This document shows, piece after piece, positions 51,965 to 62,412 of a stretch of 64,000 bases of DNA. How positions within the stretch are numbered: position 1 is the stretch's first letter; each line of letters starts with the position of its first letter. The DNA lies in the NCBI GenBank assembly GCA_900143635.1, contig FREY01000007.1, positions 62,001 through 126,000 on the forward strand, written 5' to 3'. The translations under genes and the position numbers were made by a program. Source of the DNA: Rhodobacteraceae bacterium Alg231-04 (GTDB lineage Bacteria > Pseudomonadota > Alphaproteobacteria > Rhodobacterales > Rhodobacteraceae). The notes under the pieces were generated by a model, which was not told where the DNA came from, ran no database searches, and was given only the letters and a program-made list of their open reading frames with translations.

Positions 51965-51985
51965 GGGGGCGCTGCCCCCGGTGCC
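51965..51985 (+). repeat. palindromic intergenic element, copy A
   Basis: A 21-base word (GGGGGCGCTGCCCCC then GGTGCC) occurs here and again at 52392-52412. It folds into two adjacent short hairpins (GGGGGC/GCCCCC and GGTGCC/GGCACC), then CCGGGATAT. The two copies flank the small gene at 52034-52303. Confidence 0.7.
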
Positions 51986-52033
51986 TATGGCACCTCCCCC
52001 GGGATATTTCGGGCAAGGGGAAATTTCTGGATG

Positions 52034-52303
52034 TCAGGCGGGGATGAGGCGTTTGACGGTGACGTTAATGACGCCGTCACGCTCCATATGCATGGCCAGC
52101 TCTTCGCTGTCGAAGAAGGCCTTTGCCTTGTCGATATCGGTGATCGCAAAGAGGGCGACGGCGTGGTTTTTCTGATCCGGGTCACGCCAGACGTTGAGAT
52201 CGGCGATGCCAACCGCGCGGCGGTTTTTTGCGTCGGCGCGGAACACCGTCAGCCAGGCGTCGAAATCCGCGACATCCGCTTGCCAGAGTACATGTGTTGC
52301 CAT
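52034..52303 (-). CDS. small ABM-like (antibiotic biosynthesis monooxygenase-type) protein
   Basis: An 89-aa protein [20 protein letters not shown], ending with [17 protein letters not shown]. The strand-helix pattern resembles small dimeric ferredoxin-like ABM/EthD folds. No catalytic residues can be named. It lies between lpd and odhB in the same direction, with GC-rich palindromes on both sides. Its occurrence inside the odh cluster hints at a metabolic role, but this is unproven. Confidence 0.6.
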   Translation of the reverse strand: MATHVLWQADVADFDAWLTVFRADAKNRRAVGIADLNVWRDPDQKNHAVALFAITDIDKAKAFFDSEELAMHMERDGVINVTVKRLIPA

Positions 52304-52391
52304 GGTTTTGTTCCATTTACCGGGAGCGGGCAGCGCCTGCTCCGATTTTGATGAGCGTTTGCAGCGTCATCCGGGCGGGGAAGCTGCAACA

Positions 52392-52412
52392 GGGGGCGCT
52401 GCCCCCGGTGCC
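52392..52412 (+). repeat. palindromic intergenic element, copy B
   Basis: An exact second copy of the 21-base word at 51965-51985, followed by CTGCGGCACC and CCGGGATAT. It lies between the small ABM-like gene and odhB. Confidence 0.7.
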
Positions 52413-52472
52413 CTGCGGCACCTTCTCCGGGATATGTAAGGCCAAATGAACAAGGGCCATGCAGGGAAGGGA

Positions 52473-52495
52473 GGCGCCGGAACAGTTCCGGCGCC
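52473..52495. terminator. perfect hairpin after odhB
   Basis: GGCGCCGGAAC (52473-52483), one-base centre, GTTCCGGCGCC (52485-52495): a 23-base perfect palindrome 10 bases beyond the odhB stop. Only a weak T-rich run follows, so termination may be partial, or the hairpin may protect the mRNA end. Confidence 0.6.
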
Positions 52496-52504
52496 CGATT
52501 GTGC

Positions 52505-54004
52505 TTAGAGATCCATCAGCAGGCGGCGCGGATCCTCAAGGGCTTCCTTGACGCGGACCAGGAAGGTCACCGCGCCTTTGCCGTCGACGATACGGTGGTC
52601 ATACGACAGCGCCAGATACATCATCGGGCGGATCTCGACCTTGCCATTGATCGCCATCGGGCGGTCCTGGATCTTGTGCATGCCCAGAATGCCGGACTGC
52701 GGCGGGTTCAGGATCGGCGAGGACATCAGCGAGCCGTAGACACCACCGTTGGAGATGGTGAAGGTGCCGCCCTGCATCTCTGCCATCGACAGTTTGCCGT
52801 CACGGGCGCGTTTGCCCTTCTCGTTGATGGCTTTTTCGATCTCGGCAAAGGACATCTGGTCGGCGTCGCGGATCACCGGAACCACCAGACCCTGCGGCGT
52901 GCCGGCTGCGACGCCCATGTGGACGTAGTTCTTGTAGATGATGTCGGTGCCGGAAATCTCGGCGTTGACTTCGGGCACCTCTTTCAGCGCGTGGCAGCAG
53001 GCCTTGGTGAAGAAGGACATGAAGCCGAGGCGGGCGCCGTGTTTCTTCTCGAACTGCTCTTTGTATTGGCTGCGCAGGGCCATCACCTCGGTCATGTCCA
53101 CCTCGTTGTAGGTGGTCAGGATCGCGGCGGTGTTCTGGGCGTCCTTCAGGCGGCGCGCAATGGTCTGGCGCAGGCGGGTCATCTTGACCTTTTCCTCGCG
53201 CACCGAGTCTTCGGCGGCCACCGGGCCGCGAACAGCGGCGGCGGGTGCAGCGGCAGCAGCAGGCGCGGGTGCGGCTGCTGTGGCCACGGCGCGGGCCACG
53301 TCTTCTTTCATGATGCGACCATCACGGCCGGTGCCCTGAACGGCAGCGGCGCTGAGGCCTGCTTCGGCCATGGCTTTTTCGGCCGAAGGCGCGTTGGCCA
53401 CGTCAGAGGCCGCAGCAGCGGCGGCCGGTGCTGCAACCGCAGCGGGGGCGGGCGCGGCGGCACCGGCGGCGCCGGAGATCACGCCGAGCTTGGCAGTGGC
53501 ATCCACGGTGGCACCTTCGGCGGCGATGATTTCAGCCAGAACGCCAGCGGCGGGGGCTGGTACCTCGACAGAGACCTTATCGGTTTCCAGCTCGCAGAGC
53601 ATTTCGTCCTGCGCGACGGTGTCGCCGACCTTTTTGAACCAGGTGGAGACGGTGGCCTCAGTCACAGACTCGCCAAGAGTTGGCACCATGACGTCGGTGG
53701 AACCGCCGCCAGCGGCCGGGGCTTCAACTGCCGGGGCGGCAGCAGCCGGAGCCGCCGCAGCACCAGCACCTTCGGCGATGGTGGCCAGAAGGGCGTTGAC
53801 GCCAACAGTCTCACCTTCGGCGGCGACGATTTCGCCCATGGTGCCAGCAGAGGGTGCGGGCACTTCGACGGTAACCTTGTCGGTTTCCAGCTCACAGAGC
53901 ATTTCATCCTGTGCGACGGCATCGCCCGGCTTTTTGAACCAGGTGGCGACCGTTGCTTCGGTCACGGATTCTCCCAGGGTGGGGACGCGAACTTCGGTGG
54001 TCAT
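52505..54004 (-). CDS. odhB: dihydrolipoyl succinyltransferase (E2) with two lipoyl domains
   Basis: A 499-aa E2 of the 2-oxoglutarate dehydrogenase complex. Two near-identical lipoyl domains lie at about residues 2-77 and 103-177, with lipoylated Lys43 and Lys143 in CELETDKV motifs. Ala/Pro linkers lead to a peripheral subunit-binding domain (about 205-245, [20 protein letters not shown]) and the catalytic acyltransferase domain with [10 protein letters not shown]. coli OdhB has only one lipoyl domain, so the duplication is notable. odhA precedes it by six bases in the same operon. Confidence 0.95.
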   Translation of the reverse strand: MTTEVRVPTLGESVTEATVATWFKKPGDAVAQDEMLCELETDKVTVEVPAPSAGTMGEIVAAEGETVGVNALLATIAEGAGAAAAPAAAAPAVEAPAAGGGSTDVMVPTLGESVTEATVSTWFKKVGDTVAQDEMLCELETDKVSVEVPAPAAGVLAEIIAAEGATVDATAKLGVISGAAGAAAPAPAAVAAPAAAAAASDVANAPSAEKAMAEAGLSAAAVQGTGRDGRIMKEDVARAVATAAAPAPAAAAAPAAAVRGPVAAEDSVREEKVKMTRLRQTIARRLKDAQNTAAILTTYNEVDMTEVMALRSQYKEQFEKKHGARLGFMSFFTKACCHALKEVPEVNAEISGTDIIYKNYVHMGVAAGTPQGLVVPVIRDADQMSFAEIEKAINEKGKRARDGKLSMAEMQGGTFTISNGGVYGSLMSSPILNPPQSGILGMHKIQDRPMAINGKVEIRPMMYLALSYDHRIVDGKGAVTFLVRVKEALEDPRRLLMDL

Positions 54005-54010
54005 TTCGAT

Positions 54011-56968
54011 TTATCCTTCGATGCTCAGCGCGTCGTTCACGAGCGCAGCTTGTTGGGCTTTGTGTTGGCTGGCCAGGCCCGTCGCGGGCGAGGCGGATGT
54101 GGCGCGGCCGACGTAGCGCGGGCGCTTGTGGTCGGCGTCGATGCGGGTCAGAACCCATTCCAGGTTGGGTTCGATGAAGGTCCAGGCACCCTGGTTCTTG
54201 GGTTCTTCCTGACACCAGACGATCTCCGCCTGTTTGAAGCGCTCCAGCTCCTTCACCATCGAGATAGCGGGGAAAGGGTAGAACTGCTCAAGACGCAGGA
54301 TATAGACATCATCCAGACCACGGGCGTCGCGCTCTTCCAGCAGGTCATAGTAGACCTTGCCCGAGCAGACGACGACGCGTTTGATCTTGTCATCGGGTTT
54401 CAGCTGGGTGTCCGAGTTGCCGTGCTGGGCATCATCCCAAAGCACCCGGTGGAAGCTGGAACCCGTGGTGAACTCCTCGGCCTTGCTGACAGCCATTTTG
54501 TGGCGCAGCAGCGACTTCGGCGTCATCAGGATCAGCGGCTTGCGGAAAGAGCGATGCAGCTGACGGCGCAGGATGTGGAAGTAGTTCGCAGGCGTCGTAC
54601 AATTGGCCACGATCCAGTTGTCCTGACCGCACATCTGCAGGAAGCGTTCCAGACGCGCCGAGGAGTGCTCAGGCCCTTGGCCCTCAAAGCCATGCGGCAG
54701 AAGCACAACCAGCCCAGACATGCGCAGCCATTTCGACTCGCCCGAGGAGATGAACTGGTCGAACATGATCTGCGCGCCGTTGGCGAAATCACCGAACTGG
54801 GCTTCCCACAGGGTCAGCGCGTTGGGTTCCGCCAGCGAATAGCCGTATTCAAAACCAAGCACCGCGTATTCGGACAGCGCCGAGTCGATGACCTCGTATT
54901 GCGACTGACCGTCACGGATGTTGTTGAGCGGGTAGTAACGCTCTTCAGTGTCCTGGTTGATGATGCCGGAGTGACGCTGCGAGAAGGTGCCGCGTGTGGC
55001 GTCCTGTCCGGCCAGACGCACCGGGTAGCCTTCGGTCAGCAGCGAGCCAAAGGCCAGCGCTTCGCCGGTTGCCCAGTCAAATCCTTCGCCCGAGGAGAAC
55101 ATCTTGCCACGGGTGTCCAGCAGACGCTGCACAGTCTTGTGGATCGGATAGCCCTCAGGCACAGCGGCCAGCGAACGGCCGACTTCGGCAAAGGTTTCCG
55201 GCGCGACGGAGGTCTTGCCGCGCTGATAATCCTCGTCCTTTTTGTCCAGATGCGACCAGCGGCCGTCCAGCCAGTCGGCCTTGTTGGGCTTATAGTCTTT
55301 GCCGGCCTCGAATTCTTCATTCAGATGCGCCTGGAAGGCGGCCTTCATGTCTTCGATTTCGCCTTCGGGGATCAGCCCGTCCTTCACCAGACGCTCGGTA
55401 TAGAGCGACAGGGTGGTTTTATGGCCTTTGATCCGCTTGTACATGACCGGGTTGGTGAACATGGGCTCGTCGCCCTCGTTGTGACCAAAGCGGCGGTAGC
55501 AGAAGATATCCAGCACCACGTCCTTGCCGAACTTCTGGCGGAACTCGGTTGCGACCTTGGCGGCATGGACCACAGCTTCGGGGTCGTCGCCGTTGACGTG
55601 GAAGATCGGCGCCTCGACCACCAGCGCGTTGTCGGTGGGATAGGGGGAGGAGCGCGAGAAGTGAGGCGCGGTGGTGAAACCGATCTGGTTGTTCACCACG
55701 ATATGCATAGTGCCGCCGGTCTTGTGACCTTTGAGGCCAGACAGGGCGAAACATTCCGCCACAACGCCCTGGCCGGCAAAGGCCGCATCGCCGTGCAGCA
55801 GGATCGGCATGACAGAGGTGCGGGCCTCATCGCCCAGCTGGTCCTGCTTGGCGCGCACCTTGCCCAGAACAACCGGGTTCACCGCTTCAAGGTGCGAGGG
55901 GTTGGCGGTCAGGCTGAGGTGCACGGAATTGCCGTTGAATTCACGGTCAGAGGAGGCGCCGAGATGGTATTTCACATCGCCCGAGCCATCGACATCTTCC
56001 GGTTTGAAGCTGCCGCCCTGGAATTCGTTGAAGATCGCCTTGTAGGGCTTCTGCATCACGTTGGCCAAGACCGACAGGCGGCCCCGGTGGGGCATACCGA
56101 TGACGATGTCGCGCACACCCAGCGCGCCGCCGCGCTTGATGATCTGCTCCATCGCCGGGATCAGGCTTTCGCCGCCATCCAGACCAAACCGCTTGGTGCC
56201 CATGTATTTCACATGGAGGAATTTCTCAAATCCTTCGGCCTCGACCATCTTGTTTAGAATGGCCTTGCGCCCCTCGCGGGTGAAGGTGATTTCCTTGTCG
56301 TAACCTTCGATGCGTTCTTTCAGCCACCCTGCCTGAGCGGGATCGGAAATATGCATGTACTGCAGCGCGAAGGTGCCGCAATAGGTGCGGCTGACAATGG
56401 CAATGATCTGCCGCATGGTGGCGACATCCAGACCCAGAACTTTGTCGATAAAGATCGGGCGGTCCATGTCGGCCTCAGCAAAGCCGTAGGTCTTTGGGTC
56501 CAGCTCGGGATGCGGGGTCTTGTCGCGCATGCCCAGCGGATCAAGGTCGGCAACCAGATGGCCGCGAATACGGTAGGCGCGGATGATCATCAGCGCGCGG
56601 ATCGAATCCAGCACGGCGCGTTTGATCTGGTCATCCGAGACTTTGACACCGGCCGCTTCGGCTTTGGCGGCAATCTTCTTGCCAGCGGCCTTTGCTTCGG
56701 TGGGCTGTGCCCATTCGCCGGTCATGGCGCTGGTCAACTCGTCATCCGGGGTCGGCGGCCAGTCGGCACGCGCCCAGGACGGGCCCTGCGCTTCGGCTTT
56801 CACATCCAGCTCTGCATCGCCCATCTGGCGGAAGAACTCCCCCCAGGCGGCGTCTACCGCATTGGGGTCATTGGCGTATTGAGCATAGAGCTGCTCAAGA
56901 TACTCCGCATTGTGCCCCTGCATAAAGGAGGAGGCATGGAAGATGTCGTTGGGGCTTTGTTCGGTCAT
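54011..56968 (-). CDS. odhA: 2-oxoglutarate dehydrogenase E1 (SucA)
   Basis: A 985-aa thiamine-diphosphate enzyme that decarboxylates 2-oxoglutarate and loads the succinyl group on OdhB. TPP/Mg motif includes HGDAAFAGQGVVAECFAL and VVNNQIGFTT, with HRGRLSVLANVM upstream and the conserved HGFEGQGPEHSSARLERF near the C-terminus. Length is typical. It precedes odhB by six bases. A perfect TTGCTGCA-T-TGCAGCAA palindrome lies 71 bases upstream of its start. Confidence 0.97.
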   Translation of the reverse strand: MTEQSPNDIFHASSFMQGHNAEYLEQLYAQYANDPNAVDAAWGEFFRQMGDAELDVKAEAQGPSWARADWPPTPDDELTSAMTGEWAQPTEAKAAGKKIAAKAEAAGVKVSDDQIKRAVLDSIRALMIIRAYRIRGHLVADLDPLGMRDKTPHPELDPKTYGFAEADMDRPIFIDKVLGLDVATMRQIIAIVSRTYCGTFALQYMHISDPAQAGWLKERIEGYDKEITFTREGRKAILNKMVEAEGFEKFLHVKYMGTKRFGLDGGESLIPAMEQIIKRGGALGVRDIVIGMPHRGRLSVLANVMQKPYKAIFNEFQGGSFKPEDVDGSGDVKYHLGASSDREFNGNSVHLSLTANPSHLEAVNPVVLGKVRAKQDQLGDEARTSVMPILLHGDAAFAGQGVVAECFALSGLKGHKTGGTMHIVVNNQIGFTTAPHFSRSSPYPTDNALVVEAPIFHVNGDDPEAVVHAAKVATEFRQKFGKDVVLDIFCYRRFGHNEGDEPMFTNPVMYKRIKGHKTTLSLYTERLVKDGLIPEGEIEDMKAAFQAHLNEEFEAGKDYKPNKADWLDGRWSHLDKKDEDYQRGKTSVAPETFAEVGRSLAAVPEGYPIHKTVQRLLDTRGKMFSSGEGFDWATGEALAFGSLLTEGYPVRLAGQDATRGTFSQRHSGIINQDTEERYYPLNNIRDGQSQYEVIDSALSEYAVLGFEYGYSLAEPNALTLWEAQFGDFANGAQIMFDQFISSGESKWLRMSGLVVLLPHGFEGQGPEHSSARLERFLQMCGQDNWIVANCTTPANYFHILRRQLHRSFRKPLILMTPKSLLRHKMAVSKAEEFTTGSSFHRVLWDDAQHGNSDTQLKPDDKIKRVVVCSGKVYYDLLEERDARGLDDVYILRLEQFYPFPAISMVKELERFKQAEIVWCQEEPKNQGAWTFIEPNLEWVLTRIDADHKRPRYVGRATSASPATGLASQHKAQQAALVNDALSIEG

Positions 56969-57038
56969 CGGATTACCTTTTGCGGGATAGGACCGTCTGT
57001 AATGGACAAATGCTGAAGAGCAGGTTCACAGCCTAGGG

Positions 57039-57055
57039 TTGCTGCATTGCAGCAA
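57039..57055. promoter_or_regulatory. 17-bp perfect palindrome upstream of odhA
   Basis: TTGCTGCA-T-TGCAGCAA is a perfect inverted repeat 71 bases upstream of the odhA start, at the place expected for a promoter-proximal operator. It contains CTGC-N3-GCAG, the pattern I recall for PhaR, and nearly matches the phbA site at 38556. Confidence 0.6.
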
Positions 57056-57070
57056 GGAGCTGCCTGCTGA

Positions 57071-57142
57071 AATGGGGCCGCAGGGGCCCCATTGTAATTG
57101 GTGTTCTGGCGGGCAGGGTCGCGGCGGGCAAAATGGCCCGCC
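57071..57142. terminator. two hairpins after sucD
   Basis: AATGGGGCC/GGCCCCATT (57071-57093) and GGCGGGC/GCCCGCC (57123-57142) lie between the sucD stop and the odhA promoter. Neither has a T run. They probably separate the sucCD and odhAB transcripts only partly. Confidence 0.45.
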
Positions 57143-57193
57143 TGTTGGCAATGCAGGGCATCGCCCGGCCCGTATCCTGCCTGTGCCGACATA

Positions 57194-58078
57194 TCAGCCT
57201 TTGATCGCTTTCAGTACAGCTTCGCCGAGGCCGGCCGGGCTGTCTGCCACGACGATGCCCGCAGACTTCATCGCTTCGATCTTGTCTTCAGCACCACCTT
57301 TGCCGCCGGCGACGATTGCGCCTGCGTGGCCCATGCGGCGGCCGGGAGGGGCCGTGCGGCCGGCGATGAAGCCAGCGGTGGGCTTCCAGCGGCCTTTTTT
57401 GCGCTGCTCGGCGAGGAACTCAGCGGCTTCCTCTTCGGCAGAGCCACCGATTTCACCGATCATGATGATCGACTGGGTCTCGTCGTCGTCCAGGAACATG
57501 TCCAGCACGTCGATATGCTCGGTGCCCTTGATCGGGTCACCGCCGATGCCCACGGCAGTGGACTGGCCCAGACCGATGTCGGCAGTCTGCTTCACCGCTT
57601 CGTAAGTCAGAGTGCCTGAACGCGACACAACGCCAACCGAGCCACGCTTATGGATGTGGCCGGGCATAATGCCGATCTTGCAAGCATCCGGCGTGATGAC
57701 ACCGGGGCAGTTCGGGCCAATGAGGCGCGACTTGCTGTCGACCAGCGCGCGCTGCACGCGCATCATGTCCAGAACCGGGATGCCTTCGGTGATGCAGACG
57801 ATCAGCTCCATCTCGGCGTCGATCGCTTCCAGAATGGAATCAGCCGCGAAGGGCGGCGGCACATAGATGACAGAGGCGTTGGCCTCGGTCACGTGCTTGG
57901 CTTCGTGAACCGAGTTGAAGACCGGCAGGCCAAGGTGGTCCATGCCGCCTTTGCCGGGGGTCACGCCGCCGACCATCTTGGTGCCATAAGCAATGGCCTG
58001 TTCGGTGTGGAATGTACCCTGCGAGCCGGTCAGGCCCTGACAGATGACTTTGGTGTTCTCGTCGATGAGGACTGCCAT
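57194..58078 (-). CDS. sucD: succinyl-CoA ligase subunit alpha
   Basis: A 294-aa subunit that carries the phosphohistidine. The CoA-binding Rossmann domain is N-terminal ([18 protein letters not shown]); the active His is in [16 protein letters not shown] (about residue 247); the [18 protein letters not shown] block and the YVPPPFAAD loop are also present. It follows sucC by 86 bases. With SucC it converts succinyl-CoA to succinate and forms GTP or ATP. Confidence 0.96.
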   Translation of the reverse strand: MAVLIDENTKVICQGLTGSQGTFHTEQAIAYGTKMVGGVTPGKGGMDHLGLPVFNSVHEAKHVTEANASVIYVPPPFAADSILEAIDAEMELIVCITEGIPVLDMMRVQRALVDSKSRLIGPNCPGVITPDACKIGIMPGHIHKRGSVGVVSRSGTLTYEAVKQTADIGLGQSTAVGIGGDPIKGTEHIDVLDMFLDDDETQSIIMIGEIGGSAEEEAAEFLAEQRKKGRWKPTAGFIAGRTAPPGRRMGHAGAIVAGGKGGAEDKIEAMKSAGIVVADSPAGLGEAVLKAIKG

Positions 58079-58164
58079 TTGGCGTTCTCCTTGTTTTGGC
58101 GGGCATCAGCCTGCCGAATTCTGTTCTCTAAGGCGGGACCGTGCCCCGCCCTGCGGAATAGGGA

Positions 58165-59358
58165 TTAGCCTTTGACAGCCTTGACGATCTTCTCGGCGCC
58201 ATCGCTGAGGTTGTCGGCGGCGATCACATCCAGACCAGAGGTGTTGATGATCTCTTTGCCGGCTTCGACGTTGGTGCCTTCCAGGCGCACAACCAGCGGA
58301 ACCTGCAGGCCGACTTCCTTCACGGCTGCAACCACGCCTTCTGCGATCACGTCGCAGCGCATGATGCCGCCGAAGATGTTCACCAGGATGCCTTTGACGT
58401 TGGGATCCGAGGTGATGATCTTGAAGGCTTCGGTCACTTTCTCTTTGGTGGCGCCGCCGCCAACGTCGAGGAAGTTTGCAGGCTCGGCACCGTAGAGTTT
58501 GATGATGTCCATTGTGGCCATCGCCAGACCCGCACCGTTCACCATGCAGCCGATCTCACCGTCCAGCGCGATGTAGTTCAGGTCATACTTGGAAGCTTCC
58601 AGTTCTTTGGAGTCTTCTTCGGTGGTGTCGCGCAGCTCGGCAATGTCGGCGTGGCGGTAGATGGCGTTGCCGTCAAAGGCGACCTTGGCGTCCAGCACTT
58701 TCAGATCACCGGAGTCAGACACGATCAGCGGGTTGATTTCCAGCATCTCCATGTCTTTTTCGATGAAGGCTTGGTACAGCTGACCCATCAGTTTGACGCA
58801 TTGTTTTACCTGCGCGCCTTTCAGACCCAGCGAGAAGGCGATGCGACGGCCGTGAAACGCCTGATAGCCAGCGGCCGGATCAACCGAGAAGGACAGGATC
58901 TTTTCCGGGGTGGCTGCGGCCACTTCTTCGATGTCCATGCCGCCCTCGGTGGAGCAGACAAAGGAGACGCGGCTGGTCTGACGGTCAACCAGCAGGGCGA
59001 GATACAATTCGGTTTCGATGCCAGAACCGGCTTCGATGTAGATGCGGTTCACCTGTTTGCCGGCCGGGCCGGTCTGATGGGTGACCAGCGTGCGGCCCAG
59101 CATCTTCTTGGCTTCCTCGGCGGCTTCTTCCACCGATTTGGTCAGGCGCACACCGCCTTTGTCGCCGGCGTCGGCTTCTTTGAAGGAGCCTTTGCCGCGA
59201 CCACCCGCGTGGATCTGCGCCTTAACAACCCAGAGCGGGCCGTCCAGTTCACCGGCTGCGGTTTTGGCGTCTTCTGCCTTCAGCACCGCGCGACCTTCAG
59301 AAACTGGCGCGCCGTAGCTGCGGAGAAGGGCCTTGGCTTGATATTCGTGGATGTTCAT
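58165..59358 (-). CDS. sucC: succinyl-CoA ligase subunit beta
   Basis: A 397-aa ATP-grasp subunit of succinyl-CoA synthetase. Typical blocks are [43 protein letters not shown]-type metal site as [15 protein letters not shown], and [18 protein letters not shown] near the C-terminus. The upstream region is long (508 bases to mdh) and contains a tandem TGTGATCACA operator candidate, so it is likely regulated separately from mdh. Confidence 0.96.
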   Translation of the reverse strand: MNIHEYQAKALLRSYGAPVSEGRAVLKAEDAKTAAGELDGPLWVVKAQIHAGGRGKGSFKEADAGDKGGVRLTKSVEEAAEEAKKMLGRTLVTHQTGPAGKQVNRIYIEAGSGIETELYLALLVDRQTSRVSFVCSTEGGMDIEEVAAATPEKILSFSVDPAAGYQAFHGRRIAFSLGLKGAQVKQCVKLMGQLYQAFIEKDMEMLEINPLIVSDSGDLKVLDAKVAFDGNAIYRHADIAELRDTTEEDSKELEASKYDLNYIALDGEIGCMVNGAGLAMATMDIIKLYGAEPANFLDVGGGATKEKVTEAFKIITSDPNVKGILVNIFGGIMRCDVIAEGVVAAVKEVGLQVPLVVRLEGTNVEAGKEIINTSGLDVIAADNLSDGAEKIVKAVKG

Positions 59359-59467
59359 GGATATCGTCCCGTCTGACTGCGATTGGCAATGTTATAGGCT
59401 TTCATACGGGCAACCCTTAAAGGGTTTTTTGACGCAGCAGCAGATAATGATGAAAGTTTTTTGCTTT

Positions 59468-59498
59468 TGTGATCACAGCTTCAAAAAGTGTGATCACA
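59468..59498. promoter_or_regulatory. tandem TGTGATCACA palindromes upstream of sucC
   Basis: The perfect 10-bp palindrome TGTGATCACA occurs at 59468-59477 and 59489-59498, with starts 21 bases apart (two helical turns), about 110-140 bases upstream of sucC. This phasing is what a dimeric regulator binding the same DNA face twice would use. The protein is unknown; a GntR- or Crp-related regulator is plausible. Confidence 0.55.
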
Positions 59499-59810
59499 AA
59501 ATTGAAGATTGACGGGATTTTGGTGATTCGCAGCGGCTGGACTTGGTCAAGCTGACAGCCTCTGCCGGTTGGAGGCAAGAGTTTGCAGTTTTCTGAGCCT
59601 GGCCGAGAAGCGGTGTACCTCAAGAACAGGTGCGACCTTTCGGAATCTTCGGCCTGATAGTCCGGCAGTTTAAGTCCGAACTCATAATGCGCGGCGAGCA
59701 GGTCGGCGCCGCTTGGCATTTTTATGCGCGTTTATGCGAGGATTTCGCCGCAGTCATCGCGGGAACTGCCTGCCCGAACTGTGGTTGCCGCTGCTGGTGA
59801 CCGGCCAACG

Positions 59811-59839
59811 AAAAACGGCGCACCCGAAGGGGTGCGCCG
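59811..59839 (-). terminator. rho-independent terminator of mdh
   Basis: CGGCGCACCC (59816-59825), loop GAAG, GGGTGCGCCG (59830-59839). On the minus strand the loop reads CTTC and the stem is followed by T5. It lies 27 bases beyond the mdh stop. Confidence 0.9.
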
Positions 59840-59866
59840 ATGTCAGACTTTAGATGCGTGAGGCGC

Positions 59867-61744
<1,878 letters not shown>

Positions 61745-61763
61745 CCCTTCCGGCTATGCGGCC

Positions 61764-62081
61764 TCAGGCGTCTTTTTCGGACACCGGCTGTGCCTCTGCC
61801 AGCTTTTCAAAGGATTGGCCCGAGGCAATCAGGCAGGTGACGCCATTGGGCGAGGTCACGGTGATGGTCCAGCTGCCGGTATCGGAGGAGGCGAAGGTCT
61901 CGACCATCGATCCTTGGGTGCCAAGTCCGATGCTCTGGCGGCTTTCGCCGTATTTTTCTGCCAGACGCTCCACCACGGAGTCGCGCGGGGCGCAATACTG
62001 GCTGGTCTGCGCCTGCAGTGATTGAGCTGCGAGAACCATAACACCCAGCCCGAACGTCAGTTTAAACCTGGTCTTCCACAT
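61764..62081 (-). CDS. small secreted protein, unknown function
   Basis: A 105-aa protein with a signal peptide (MWKTRFKLTFGLGVMVLAAQ, cut after SLQA) and a mature part with two Cys (YCAPRDSVVERLAEKYG; SPNGVTCLIAS) that may form a disulfide. Start at 62081 follows AAAGGG; the longer frame to 62237 covers non-coding DNA. It converges with the TSUP gene. No known domain is recognised. Confidence 0.65.
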   Translation of the reverse strand: MWKTRFKLTFGLGVMVLAAQSLQAQTSQYCAPRDSVVERLAEKYGESRQSIGLGTQGSMVETFASSDTGSWTITVTSPNGVTCLIASGQSFEKLAEAQPVSEKDA

Positions 62082-62412
62082 GGGTTTTACCCTTTCCGGT
62101 GCGGCTTGCCGACAGGGGGGTCCTTCCCTAATCCCCGAGTGCCCCTCAGCGAGCCGGTTTCTGATGCCCTTTCCCGTCTTGCCCTGCGTGGGGCGACGAC
62201 TTTTGCCGCTGGATCGGGGTTTGGCAGGGAATATCATGCAAAAAAAATGCTGATATTGGCTTAATGCCGCGTTCTCGGCCTTGTTTCACTGGTGTTTCAC
62301 GGTGTTAGCGAGGCTTCCGCAGTTGCATTGCTGCGCTGCGGCGAATTTTTCCTTGAAAGTTTCTGTCGTCAGCGCTAGGCGTTTACGCAACAAAATAACC
62401 AGGAGACCGCAG
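62082..62412. other. 331-base gap upstream of mcl2
   Basis: The gap contains the divergent promoters of the small secreted protein and mcl2. GTTTCAC occurs twice at 62283-62289 and 62294-62300 (11 bases apart), and a TGC-rich but not cleanly palindromic stretch (GCAGTTGCATTGCTGC) lies at 62320-62335. No gene or RNA is evident. Confidence 0.5.

Larger units (their letters stand above)
59359..59866. other. 508-base gap between sucC and mdh without a convincing gene
   Basis: This is the longest non-coding stretch in the TCA cluster. It holds the mdh terminator at its right end and, near sucC, two TGTGATCACA palindromes and T-rich DNA. A 100-codon frame on the minus strand (59417-59719) starts MPSGADLLAAHYEFGL but has no supporting ribosome binding site, so I do not call it. 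A small RNA or leader transcript is possible. Confidence 0.6.

Noticed and set aside
52499-56257. 1252-aa open frame antisense to odhB and odhA
   Set aside because: Composition (His, Gly, Val, Asp rich) is that of a reverse-strand shadow and both real genes have clear motifs.
56965-57192. 75-aa open frame between sucD and odhA
   Set aside because: It covers the odhA promoter palindrome and hairpins, has no ribosome binding site and no recognisable domain.
59417-59719. 100-aa open frame between mdh and sucC
   Set aside because: No ribosome binding site, and it runs through AT-rich DNA and the TGTGATCACA pair.
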